This document shows positions 53,818-62,605 of a DNA stretch of 64,000 bases, one piece after another (the first letter of the stretch is position 1; every line of letters starts with the position of its first letter). The notes below the pieces were generated by a model. It was not told where the DNA came from, made no database searches, and was given only the letters and a program-made list of their open reading frames with translations. The stretch spans positions 1-64,000 of the forward strand of contig CAWEAD010000012.1 of the NCBI GenBank assembly GCA_963807225.1. The letters are read 5' to 3'. The DNA comes from JAGVGT01 sp963807225. GTDB taxonomy: Bacteria > Desulfobacterota > Desulfobulbia > Desulfobulbales > JAGXFP01. The translations under genes and the position numbers were made by a program.

Positions 53818-54278
53818 GACTTGCCTCCTTCGGCCTTGCTATCGGCCGCCAGGTGGATGGCCCGGCGAATTCTACCGTAAGTCCCGCAGCGGCAGATGTT
53901 GCCGGTCATTTCTGCTTCGATGTCGGTATCGCTGGGTTTAGGGTATTTAGCCAGCAGCGAGGCCGCCTGCATGATCTGCCCGGGCTGACAATAGCCGCAT
54001 TGCGGTACATCGACCTCGATCCAGGCCCGTTTGAGCGGGTGATCTTCCGGCAACCCTTCGATGGTGGTAATCTTTTTGCCGGCCGCCTCTCCGGCCAGGG
54101 TCTGGCAGGAGCGGACCGCCTCGCCGTCGATCTGCACGGTGCAGGCACCGCAGGCGCCGATGCCGCAGCCGAACTTGGTGCCGGTTAGCCCCAACCGATC
54201 GCGAATGACCCAGAGCAGGGGTTCATCCGATGCCGCCTCAACCTGATAAGTTTTGTCATTGATATCGAGTTTTATCAT
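53814..54278 (-). CDS. 2Fe-2S subunit of the molybdenum hydroxylase
   Basis: The 154-residue protein carries two [2Fe-2S] clusters: a plant-ferredoxin type with GCGIGACGACTVQIDG and a later Cys (RSCQTLAG), and a helical second domain with CGYCQPGQIMQA and NICRCGTYGRI. It passes electrons out of the Mo subunit encoded next. ATG 54278 follows GGAGG by six bases. There is no flavin subunit in the operon, so electrons likely go to a cytochrome, as in IorAB-type enzymes. Confidence 0.94.
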   Translation of the reverse strand: MIKLDINDKTYQVEAASDEPLLWVIRDRLGLTGTKFGCGIGACGACTVQIDGEAVRSCQTLAGEAAGKKITTIEGLPEDHPLKRAWIEVDVPQCGYCQPGQIMQAASLLAKYPKPSDTDIEAEMTGNICRCGTYGRIRRAIHLAADSKAEGGKS

Positions 54279-55272
54279 TTGGAACCTCCGGTGAGCTGTA
54301 AATTTACCGCTGATGCCACAGTCCGCCTTTTGCCGCATGCAGTGTCGCAGGCATACTCGTTTACCCGGATAAATCTGAAGCCATATTGGTCCGCTCCCCT
54401 GTATTCAAAAAGGCATTAGGCCGATCCGGGAAAATCCGGTCCGCTGGGTGCTAACCGGAGTCTTCGGGGGCTCGGTAAATTCGACCAGGTCGGACAGGAT
54501 TTCCAAGGGGAGCGACTTTGGTTTTTGATTTCCGAATCCGCCTATGCGCCGAAAGTTATAAGCAGCTGGCGCGCACTCGGTTTTGGTTTGCCGAGCTGCG
54601 TTGGCTTCAATCGGTAATCTGACGAAGTCAAAGCGAATTGTGGCCGATTTCCACGTTCATGCCATACTCATTTGTATTCCTGATTGCCGCCTCTATTTTT
54701 CATTTGGTTATTAGTCGTTGTTCGTTTGCAGCATTGGAAATCTTGTTCAGCGTAATCAATGATCGATGTTTTATTGATATAATGTATCGATATTGATGTC
54801 TGATAATAATCATATCCAAATATTATTTAGTAATTATCCATCGTCTTTAGTCTTTATTGATGAACAGCTGCTAGATATTGTTAAAACGTGCAATGATTAA
54901 TTAATGCTTTCGCCAGGCGATTATTTATTTATATCATGGATGAGCGAAGAAAAAGTTGTCAATCCCAAAAAGATCGGAACCAGGATTTTGCTTAAACCGG
55001 AGAAAATTTTTACGGGCAAAACGGGCTGGGTTTTACGATACACCACAAAATATATCTTTATATTCAAGGTATTGGCTTGATAGTCGGCGAATAGATTGGA
55101 AAAGTCCCCGGGGGATTCGAAAAAAATACCTTAAACCCACCTCCGGGCCTGGAATATTTTTTCCGGCGATGGTTAGCTTATTTATACGGAGGCAACGGCG
55201 ACCCGGAGAAAGTTGTGACGAGCAGGTAATTCCCCGGCCGCAACGACAAACAAAAATTGAAAGGAGGTAGCC
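54279..55272. other. 994 bp intergenic region with an AT-rich island
   Basis: There is no convincing gene. From about 54660 to 54960 the DNA is much more AT-rich than its surroundings, with runs such as TTATTGATATAATG. A minus-strand and a plus-strand frame cross the last 300 bases, but their products are basic, low-complexity and not recognised. It may hold the promoters of the molybdenum operon and of the VOC gene, or be a remnant of transferred DNA. Confidence 0.5.
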
Positions 55273-55644
55273 ATGAATCCGGTTAACTGGTTTGAAATCC
55301 CCGTCACCAATATCGAGAGGGCCAAAACTTTCTATGAGAAGGTTCTGGGTTACACTTTGGAAAGGCACGATTTCGAGAATATGAAGATGGCCTGGTTTCC
55401 TATGAACAATGAGGCCCCAGGCGCCACCGGTTCACTGGTTCAGGAGGACAGTTACGCGCCCTCTCTGACCGAGACCGGGGTAATCATATATTTCAGCGTC
55501 GAGGATATCGACGCGACCCTGGGCAAGGCCGGCAACAACGGCGGTGAGATTCTGCAACCCAAGATTGCCATCGGCGAGTACGGCTTCATCGGGCACATGA
55601 TCGATAGCGAAGGCAATCGTGTAGGTCTGCACTCGATGAAATAA
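55273..55644 (+). CDS. VOC-family protein (glyoxalase-like)
   Basis: The 123-residue protein has the beta-alpha-beta-beta-beta repeats of vicinal-oxygen-chelate proteins: NWFEIPVTNIERAKTFYEKVLG at the start, MAWFPMNN, IYFSVEDIDATL, and FIGHMIDSEGNRVGLHS at the end. Metal-site residues are not complete in an obvious way. The start is excellent: AAAGGAGG is seven bases before the ATG. The substrate is unknown. It is a single gene. Confidence 0.92.
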   Translation: MNPVNWFEIPVTNIERAKTFYEKVLGYTLERHDFENMKMAWFPMNNEAPGATGSLVQEDSYAPSLTETGVIIYFSVEDIDATLGKAGNNGGEILQPKIAIGEYGFIGHMIDSEGNRVGLHSMK

Positions 55645-55776
55645 GTTGGGTATCACCTCGCTCCCGGCAGGTTTTTGATACCTTCCCGGGACGGCGCGGC
55701 AAGGTTTGTAGCGTCTGTAAGGGTAAGGGGTGAGGAGGTGAATTATGAATTCAGCCACCGAAAATAGGTGTTCCGC

Positions 55777-56379
55777 TCAAAAGGAGAGGGTGCGAACCGG
55801 TGGTGATTGGCTGAATTTAAGCAGATAAACCAGCCAGATGTGGAAGAAGGGCGCGAAGCTGGCGCAGGTACCCAGCCCGAAGGCCAGCAGCAGCCGGAGG
55901 TTGCCGATGTCGTTGCGGCTGATGGCGAAGCGGGTGGCAAGCAGGGCCAGGGGCAGGTAGAGCAGGGTGCCGGTCACCGTTCCGGGGATATAGGTCATCT
56001 GGGTAACTGAATAAACCAGGTGAAAGAAGGCGTTGCTGAAATTTAGGAAGAGCAGGGCCAACCCGATCCAGATCACCCGGGTGCCGAGCCAGCCAACCAA
56101 CCCGAAGATGGTCAGGAAACCGAAGGTGTTGAGCAGTTCGAGGGTGATGGTTGAGGGTACCAGCAAGGCAGCCTGGAAGTTGCCGAATACCCCGGCGAAA
56201 ACGTCCCGGAAGCCGCCCGGCCAGCCGTATTCCTCAAACTGGTGTAGACCGACGGCGGCCAGGTGCAGGTAGATGAACCAGTGGAAGTAAGGTCGCGAGG
56301 CAAAGTCTCGACGCTTAAACCAGGCCAGGGCGGCGAAGAGTAGGGCAATCGCCAGACTTATATACGGTATTAGCTGCAA
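55777..56379 (-). CDS. HXXEE-domain membrane protein
   Basis: The 200-residue protein has six membrane helices and the family motif in LAAVGLHQFEEYGWPGGF (His-x-x-Glu-Glu, conserved in PF13787). ATG 56379 begins directly at the first helix. Function is unproven in the family; the charged motif within a membrane helix suggests metal binding or proteolysis, which is only inference. It lies 95 bases downstream of the methyltransferase gene on the same strand and may share its transcript. Confidence 0.8.
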   Translation of the reverse strand: MQLIPYISLAIALLFAALAWFKRRDFASRPYFHWFIYLHLAAVGLHQFEEYGWPGGFRDVFAGVFGNFQAALLVPSTITLELLNTFGFLTIFGLVGWLGTRVIWIGLALLFLNFSNAFFHLVYSVTQMTYIPGTVTGTLLYLPLALLATRFAISRNDIGNLRLLLAFGLGTCASFAPFFHIWLVYLLKFSQSPPVRTLSF

Positions 56380-56474
56380 GTTGCACCATCCTGATCAACA
56401 TGGACGCCCCGAGGAGCCGGCCGGGCGCGGAACGTCATTAATGCGAGGAGCCGAGCGACGCGGCAATCTATTCA

Positions 56475-57164
56475 TTACTCCAGATTCATGCGTAACCGTA
56501 ACATCCGGTTTCCACCCCTTTGAAATTCGTACTCCACCGGCTCGATCGTGCAGTCGCAGCCCTTCTCTGCAAGAGCTGCGACAACCCCGTCCAGATGCCG
56601 GGATTTTTTGGCGCCCAACTCCAGAAGCGGAAAGATCCTGACCTCATGAGCGACCCGACATAATTCCCCGATGGCCCGGAGATGAAAGTCGAAGCTCAGC
56701 TGTTCACTGTAAAGAAACAACAGATGCGAGCAGAGTGCCAGATCAAATTTTTTATCCGGAAAAGGCAGGAAAGGAAGTTCGGCGTCAAGGTATCGGCCTG
56801 CCGCAACGCCAGCCGCGAAATCAGCCAGGAATTCAGCCATGGCCCGTCGACGGATTTCCCCCAACTCCTCGACGGTCTTGATCCGTTCCCAGACAAACTC
56901 TTCCCGGTTTTCCCCGGTTTGCTGAAGAATTTCGGCAGAGGTGGCATCAATCCGTACTTTGATCTCTTCGGGGGAAAAACGGTAGATAGGGTCGGTCGAC
57001 ACGACCGTGCCTCCTCTCCGGGTCAGTTCGGCGTTAAAGCCGGCCGGACCGTCGCCGCAGCCGAGGATTCCTTTCTCCAGGTCGGGATCAGCCAGGGAAA
57101 ACATCGCAACATATTCAGCGAAGGATCGCCCCCAGGGCACGACCTTCTCAAGGGTAAAACTCAT
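56475..57164 (-). CDS. SAM-dependent methyltransferase
   Basis: The 229-residue protein has a class I methyltransferase fold: motif I as ILGCGDGPAGFNAELTRRG, the acidic end of beta-2 in VVSTDPIYRFS, and DLALCSHLLFLYSEQL as motif IV. An acceptor-binding helical insert (residues 70-125) follows motif I. The substrate is not evident. The start at 57164 leaves a short helix before motif I, as expected. Confidence 0.85.
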   Translation of the reverse strand: MSFTLEKVVPWGRSFAEYVAMFSLADPDLEKGILGCGDGPAGFNAELTRRGGTVVSTDPIYRFSPEEIKVRIDATSAEILQQTGENREEFVWERIKTVEELGEIRRRAMAEFLADFAAGVAAGRYLDAELPFLPFPDKKFDLALCSHLLFLYSEQLSFDFHLRAIGELCRVAHEVRIFPLLELGAKKSRHLDGVVAALAEKGCDCTIEPVEYEFQRGGNRMLRLRMNLE

Positions 57165-57304
57165 GGGGTTCCCTCAATGCAGGGATTGAACAGCGCTGGG
57201 CATCTCTATTTTGACCCGCCGACGCGGGAATTCGGGCAGAGGCCGGTTCTAAGGTCTAGCGTCAGGTAATGGAGGAAGGGAATCCGAGTTATTGTGCATC
57301 AATT

Positions 57305-58651
57305 TCAGCCCTCCTTAAATTCAGGATAATGCTCCCGTAGGCATTTGGGGCAGATGCTGTGGCTGAACTGGGCCTCGGAATATTTGGAGATGAAGGACTC
57401 GATTTGATTCCAGTAGCCCTGGTCGTCCCGGATCTCTTTGCAGTACATGCAGATCGGCATAATGCCGCTGAGGGTTTTGACCTGCTCGTGGGCCTCGGTC
57501 AGATTCCGGAGCAGACTTTCTCTTTCCGCCTCGCTCTGTTTCCGGGCCGTGATATCGATGGTGTATTCGATGATCTGCCGTAGCTTGCCGGCTTCGTCGA
57601 AGACCGGAGAGGCATGAATCTCAATAAACTTCTTTTCGCCGTCGGGCCCAAGATGAACGTGTTCCATACTGCAGGGTCGCCCGGTTTTTTTGATCTCGAT
57701 AAGGGGGCATCGGTAGTCTTGGCCGTCGCAGGGAGTATCCCGATCATAATTCAACTTGTAGCAGGTAACCGGAACTTCGGCATTAACCCCGGAATTGGCA
57801 TTGGCCATAACAATCGCATGGGTTTCCGCATCGATGACATAAAAGGGATGTGCCAATGAGTCGATCAGGGTATTCAGGAAATCGGACTGTTTCTGGGTTG
57901 TTTCCTGGGCCTGCTGTCGTTCGGCGACCTCGGCGGCCAGGGCCAGATTGCTGGTGGAAAGCTCGGCGCTTTTCCTGATGAGCAGTTGGCCGCCGAAGAA
58001 AATGAAGATGAAGCCGCCTACGGCGGCAAAGGCATAGCCGAAAAAGGACCAGGGATGGATATGCTCTTGGAAATTAGGAAGGGTTATACTGATTCCACCC
58101 CGAATGTCGCCGAGTTTATAGCCTTGGTCGGCATGACATTTCAGGCAGGCTGAAGTCACCGGTAGAGGCGCCATGAAACGGAAGAAATGCCGGGAGCCTT
58201 CGGTTACGAATTCACCAATCTCCTCCGTACCCTGTTCGAAGCGCCGGAGGTTGCTCTCCTCCCAGGGCTCCGGGCGGTTTTCCGGGTTGATCGGTTTGAG
58301 GCTGGTGAGGTGGAAGTGAATACCATCTTGCCGATCGGCTAATTCCGAGAGCTGCCTCGTCATATAGGCCGGATTGACCATGGTGAGGGCTAAACCCTGA
58401 CTGGTTGTGAGATTCTTCAGGGGGTCACGCAGATAAGGGTTGGGAGGGGTTTGCTCCGTCATCCTGACATAGATCCCGCCATGGTCAGCGTTCCAGGCCC
58501 TGGTGTTGACAATCTGCTGGGCAATGGCCCTTGAGGTTTCAAGGGCCATTTGTCGGCTGTGAATCCTTTCTCTTTTCAGGGTGTTGAAAAAGGCGACACC
58601 GACCACCGCCAGCCAGATGACGATTAACGCCAGGAGATGTGTTTTTCGCAT
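57305..58651 (-). CDS. DUF3365/heme-c sensor with PAS domain and C-terminal Cys-rich segment, no kinase domain
   Basis: The 448-residue protein has an N-terminal membrane helix, a periplasmic DUF3365 (Tll0287-like) sensor at about residues 30-190 with one heme motif in ACLKCHADQGYKLGD, a second helix (GYAFAAVGGFIFIFFGG), a coiled-coil linker and a PAS domain (HPFYVIDAETHAIVM, MEHVHLGPDGEKKF, IIEYTIDITARKQ). It ends in GIMPICMYCKEIRDDQGYWN and a CPKCLREHYP segment, a Cys4-like ending seen in many sensor proteins. No HisKA, GGDEF or other output domain is present, so signalling must pass through another protein. ATG 58651 starts at the first helix. Confidence 0.88.
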   Translation of the reverse strand: MRKTHLLALIVIWLAVVGVAFFNTLKRERIHSRQMALETSRAIAQQIVNTRAWNADHGGIYVRMTEQTPPNPYLRDPLKNLTTSQGLALTMVNPAYMTRQLSELADRQDGIHFHLTSLKPINPENRPEPWEESNLRRFEQGTEEIGEFVTEGSRHFFRFMAPLPVTSACLKCHADQGYKLGDIRGGISITLPNFQEHIHPWSFFGYAFAAVGGFIFIFFGGQLLIRKSAELSTSNLALAAEVAERQQAQETTQKQSDFLNTLIDSLAHPFYVIDAETHAIVMANANSGVNAEVPVTCYKLNYDRDTPCDGQDYRCPLIEIKKTGRPCSMEHVHLGPDGEKKFIEIHASPVFDEAGKLRQIIEYTIDITARKQSEAERESLLRNLTEAHEQVKTLSGIMPICMYCKEIRDDQGYWNQIESFISKYSEAQFSHSICPKCLREHYPEFKEG

Positions 58652-59082
58652 GATTTCAGGTCTTATCAGATCCGGTTTTCCGGTCCCAACCCCGCATCGG
58701 TCATGTGTCCGAGTTCCGGGGCCGGATGGTCGAATTATTGTCAACCAGTATGGCCACTACCATCCGGTTCGATATCATTCCCTTATTCCTAACGATTATC
58801 AAGGATTCCGTCCATAAATTTTTAAGCTTCAGGTAATTGAGGGATGCAATCAAGCTGCGGAATTGGACGGAGGTCTGGCGGATTGTCGGGTGTTTGTATT
58901 TGTTAGAAATTGGCGGCAAATATCTCCAGCCTTTTTCGCGTTGCAACCGAACATTCCGGGTACGGAAATTTTTCATGATAATCACGGTATCGGGCGGTGA
59001 TCCCGAAGAGGCGTGCTTATATTTTATAAGAGAATAAATGGAGTTGTGTTGAAGAGGTTAAAATGATTTGAGAGGTGAACAA
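58652..59082. other. 431 bp divergent intergenic region
   Basis: This lies between the DUF3365 sensor (minus) and the NmrA-like gene (plus). CTTATATTTTATAAG at 59017-59031 is an AT-rich palindrome that could be a -10 region or operator for the plus-strand gene, about 52 bases before its ATG. No gene is visible. Confidence 0.4.
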
Positions 59083-60006
59083 ATGAATAAGACAATCGTT
59101 GTAACCGGTGCGACCGGGCAGGTCGGCGGGGCCGTGGTCAAGGCCCTGGCCGAAAGAGGAATGGTGGTTAGGGCTGCGACTCGTGAGCCCGGCAATTTTA
59201 GACCCCAGAAGAATGTCACCCCGATAAAGCTCGATTATCATCAGGTAAGTACCATCGGTCCGGCCCTGGAGGGAGCGGACGGGCTATTTCTGATTGCTCT
59301 GCCTCTGGATCCCAAGGCACCGAAGGTACTGTCCCCGGTGATCGACCGGGCCAAGAAGGCTGGGGTGAAACATATCGTGCTGCATTCGGCCCTCGGGGTG
59401 GATCTGAACGAGGAGGCGCCGCTCAGAAAGGTCGAGCGCTATCTAATGAATTCAGGGGTGCCATATACCATTTTGCGCCCCAACTTCTTCATGGACAACT
59501 TTTCCTCCGGGTCCCTCGCCCCGATGATCAGGGAGCGAGACGGGATTTATCTCCCCTCCGGCGAAGGTAAGACCAGCTTCATCGCCACCCGCGATATTGC
59601 GGCGGTGGCGGCGGCCGCTTTCGAGCAAGGACTGGTAGGGCGGGAGTTCAACCTTACCGGTCCCGAGGCGCTGGACCATTACCTGGTGGCGGAAATCATC
59701 GGCGAGATCGCCGGAAGGACGATCACTTACCATCCGGTGGCGGAGGAGGATTTTCTGGGGCTCTTGCGGGAGCGAGGCTTGCCGGAGCCGGAGTCCAGGT
59801 ATCTGGCCGGCTTGTATGCCTTGGTCCATGAAGGGAGAATGGCAAGGCTCACCGGAGACGTGCGCGAGGTGACGGGGCGGGAGCCCATGCGCTTCGCCGC
59901 CTTTGCCGCCAAACATGTCGGAGACTGGCAGTCGTCGAACGAGACGACTCTCCCCTATGCCTCCCGGACCTTGATCGGCCAGCCTGGAGTGCATCTGACC
60001 AGGTGA
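59083..60006 (+). CDS. NmrA-like NAD(P)-binding atypical SDR
   Basis: The 307-residue protein starts with KTIVVTGATGQVGGAVVKAL, the Rossmann motif of NmrA/QOR2-type atypical short-chain dehydrogenases, followed by VRAATREPGNF (NADP contact), HIVLHSALGVDL, YTILRPNFFMDNF, FIATRDIAAVAAAAF and NLTGPEAL. These proteins reduce quinones or serve as redox sensors. ATG 59083 follows AGAGGTGA. A strong inverted repeat terminator follows the gene. Confidence 0.92.
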   Translation: MNKTIVVTGATGQVGGAVVKALAERGMVVRAATREPGNFRPQKNVTPIKLDYHQVSTIGPALEGADGLFLIALPLDPKAPKVLSPVIDRAKKAGVKHIVLHSALGVDLNEEAPLRKVERYLMNSGVPYTILRPNFFMDNFSSGSLAPMIRERDGIYLPSGEGKTSFIATRDIAAVAAAAFEQGLVGREFNLTGPEALDHYLVAEIIGEIAGRTITYHPVAEEDFLGLLRERGLPEPESRYLAGLYALVHEGRMARLTGDVREVTGREPMRFAAFAAKHVGDWQSSNETTLPYASRTLIGQPGVHLTR

Positions 60007-60040
60007 CCGTCGGGAGGTCTTTACCGACTGTATAGTAGTT

Positions 60041-60077
60041 AAATCTGCCGGCCCCGAGTTTCGGGGCCGGCAGATTT
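60041..60077. terminator. Bidirectional terminator
   Basis: A perfect 17-bp inverted repeat (AAATCTGCCGGCCCCGA, loop GTT, and its complement), with AT at both outer ends, lies between the convergent NmrA-like gene and hybrid kinase. It serves both strands. Confidence 0.85.
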
Positions 60078-60114
60078 ATAGGAGCAGGCCGCGTCGGTGG
60101 CGAACAAAATCCCG

Positions 60115-62343
60115 TCAGGCCTCGCCGAAAACTTCGGCCACGGTAGAGATCAGTTCCTCTATGGTATAGGGTTTGGGAATAACCATACGGAATCCATGGC
60201 TCCGGTAGTCGGCCATGACCGGATCGTTGGAATAACCGCTGGCCACGATGGCCCGGACCTCTGGGTCAAGTTCCAGCAGCTTGGCGATGGCTTCCTTGCC
60301 GCCCATGCCGCCCGGGATGGTCAAATCCATCAGCACCACATCGAAAGGTCGGCCATCCAGCATGGCGCGCCGGTATTGTTCAATAACCTCGGCGCCGTCG
60401 CAGACCAGAATCACTTCATAGCCATGGTGCTCTAGCATGAACTTGGTGACCTTTCTGACCATATCTTCGTCGTCCATTACCAGAATTCGGCCGCCACCGG
60501 TGGTAATCTCCGGTGTCTTCACCGGCGGTTCGCGCGGTTCCCGATCCATGGCCGGCAGATAAAGAGTAAATGTCGCACCATGGCCTTCCTCGGATTCAAC
60601 CCTGAGGTTGCCGAGGTGTTTGCTGGCAATCGCATAACTGGTGGCCAGACCCAGGCCGCTGCCCTTTTCCTTGGTGGTGAAGAAGGGGTCGAAGATCCGG
60701 TCGAGGATCTTTGGGGGGATGCCCGGTCCCTGGTCGGTGACGGCGATCATGACATACGGTCCCGGGGCCAGCAGAGACACCTGCCGGTTGGTGATCTCTA
60801 CGTTGTCGGCGCTGACCTCGATGACCCCGCCGCCCGGCTGCATGGCCTGCAGGGCGTTGATCAACAGGTTCTGGATCACCTGATTGATCTGGCCTTCGTC
60901 GGCCTCTACCGGTCGGAGATCCTCGGCAATGCGCAGCTCAGAGGTACAGGTCGAGCCGCGCAGGCAGAATTCCACCGACTCCTTGAGCAAATCCCGGGTT
61001 GAGACCAGCCGCTTGACCGGCATGCCGCCCTTGGCGAAGGTCAGGAGCTGCTGAGTCAGAGATTTGGCCCGGTAGGTAGATTTTTCCGTCTGCTCCAACA
61101 GGTGATGGATTTTTTCATCGGGCTTGACCATGAACTTGGCCAGGGAAACATTGCCCAGGATTCCGGTCAGCAGGTTGTTGAAATCGTGGGCGATGCCGCC
61201 GGCGAAGATGCCGATGGAGTCCAGGCGATTGGCCTTGGCCAGCTCATCGTCCAGGCGCTTTTCCTTGGTGATGTCGCGAAAAACGACGATGGTGCCGGCG
61301 ACGGTCTGATCATGCTGGTGGATGGGCGCGGCGCTCAGGTAGATGTCGCGCCGAATACCTTGCCGGTCGATCAGGGTAATATTGTCGGGCTTTACGACCC
61401 GGGTCTCCCGGTGCAGCATCAGGTCGCTGAAAAAATCGGCGCAGGTTATTGGAGCGTTCCGGTCCTCGATCTTCATAATCGCGCAAATCGGTTGGCCCAG
61501 CGCCTCTTCCTCGGACCAGCCGGTCAGCGCCTCGGCCATGTTGTTGATCATGGTCAACCGTCCCTGGTCGTCGGTGGCGACCACCCCTTCGGCGATGCTT
61601 TCCAGGGTGATGGAGAGCCTTTCCCGTTCGTCGTCCAGGGCGATCCTGACCTCGATGAGTTCGGTAATGTCGACATACAGAACTACGCACCTGATAATCT
61701 TATTGTCCCGGTCTCTGATCGGGGTGGCGGCAACACTGAAATGGCGGTCACCGAAACGCCTGTCCGGCAGAATGGCTAGTCCGTCATTCTCCAGCATTCG
61801 CTTGAAACAGCAGGTTTCCTTGGGATGGTTGGCGTTTCCGCAAATAATTTCGTGGCAGGTCCGGCCGACAATATCATCCTGCCCAGGCGAGAACATTTCC
61901 CGGAAGGGGCTGTTTGAGGTCAGGATTTTTCTCTCATTATCCATGACCAGTAGGCCGCCGCCCACCGATTCAAAGATTGCCTGAATCTCGTCCTTGGCCA
62001 GGCGTAGTTTTTCATTGGTCAGATTCGAATGCTCCAGGATCTGGGCGAACGACCTGGAGATGATGCCCAGGGGATCCAGGGCGATCAGATGTTTTTCGTC
62101 CAGCTCTTCAGGCCTCAAGGGGGCGGTACCGATTACCTTGAGCATCTGGTTGATCTTTTCGCGGATATAGGCCACTGCCGTCTGATGATCCTGATGCAGG
62201 GTCCGGTTTTCCCTGAGCAGCATATTGATCATCGTAGCCAGCGGCGCCAGCTCAGGGTCGAGAGGCTGGTCGAGCGAAATTTCGCCCCTGCCTTCGATGG
62301 CCCGGGTCAGCCGCTCGTAAAATTCCGTCAGGTTCCTTGGCAT
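60115..62343 (-). CDS. PAS hybrid histidine kinase with receiver, linked to TusA/YeeE
   Basis: The 742-residue soluble protein has a helical N-terminus (about 130 residues), two PAS domains at about residues 145-260 and 265-390 (the first with Cys residues in CHEIICGNANHPKETCCF, a likely metal or redox site), HisKA with GIAHDFNNLLTGILGN, HATPase with NLLINALQAMQ, DQGPGIPP and GSGLGLATS, and a C-terminal receiver (LVMDDEDMV, VVLMDLTIPGGMGG). ATG 62343 is eight bases past the tusA stop. The third gene of a thiosulfate-type operon, it may report sulfur or redox status. Its kinase-receiver part closely resembles that at 36713-38668. Confidence 0.92.
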   Translation of the reverse strand: MPRNLTEFYERLTRAIEGRGEISLDQPLDPELAPLATMINMLLRENRTLHQDHQTAVAYIREKINQMLKVIGTAPLRPEELDEKHLIALDPLGIISRSFAQILEHSNLTNEKLRLAKDEIQAIFESVGGGLLVMDNERKILTSNSPFREMFSPGQDDIVGRTCHEIICGNANHPKETCCFKRMLENDGLAILPDRRFGDRHFSVAATPIRDRDNKIIRCVVLYVDITELIEVRIALDDERERLSITLESIAEGVVATDDQGRLTMINNMAEALTGWSEEEALGQPICAIMKIEDRNAPITCADFFSDLMLHRETRVVKPDNITLIDRQGIRRDIYLSAAPIHQHDQTVAGTIVVFRDITKEKRLDDELAKANRLDSIGIFAGGIAHDFNNLLTGILGNVSLAKFMVKPDEKIHHLLEQTEKSTYRAKSLTQQLLTFAKGGMPVKRLVSTRDLLKESVEFCLRGSTCTSELRIAEDLRPVEADEGQINQVIQNLLINALQAMQPGGGVIEVSADNVEITNRQVSLLAPGPYVMIAVTDQGPGIPPKILDRIFDPFFTTKEKGSGLGLATSYAIASKHLGNLRVESEEGHGATFTLYLPAMDREPREPPVKTPEITTGGGRILVMDDEDMVRKVTKFMLEHHGYEVILVCDGAEVIEQYRRAMLDGRPFDVVLMDLTIPGGMGGKEAIAKLLELDPEVRAIVASGYSNDPVMADYRSHGFRMVIPKPYTIEELISTVAEVFGEA

Positions 62344-62350
62344 TTCAGGC

Positions 62351-62605
62351 TCAGTCTGGTCGGGAGATGAGAATTTCATAATAGCCGTCCAGCCGCATAA
62401 CCTCGCTGTGATAGCCCATGTTCTCGGCGGTTCCGGGTATGGTGGTGGTCGCATCCCGGTTATCGGTCCGGATCAGCAGTTTCACCGTGCCGTCCCGCAG
62501 TTCCGTCCGGTTCAGGTCGATGCTGTTCAGGGCCACCAGCAGGGTAGAAGGGCAGACCTGCCCGCGCATATCAACTTCGATTACTCTGGGCGTGTTTTCA
62601 GTCAT
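62351..62605 (-). CDS. TusA/SirA-like sulfur carrier protein
   Basis: The 84-residue protein has the TusA fold with the active Cys in MRGQVCPSTLLVAL, where the usual CPxP reads CPST. The later part (IRTDNRDATTTIPGTAENMG) is normal. TusA-like partners of YeeE carry sulfur from imported thiosulfate. It overlaps the end of the transporter gene by eight bases and so is translationally coupled. Confidence 0.9.
   Translation of the reverse strand: MTENTPRVIEVDMRGQVCPSTLLVALNSIDLNRTELRDGTVKLLIRTDNRDATTTIPGTAENMGYHSEVMRLDGYYEILISRPD

Noticed and set aside
54956..55270. 104-codon plus-strand ORF before the VOC gene
   Set aside because: It begins with TTG, is basic and unrecognised, and runs into the VOC ribosome site.
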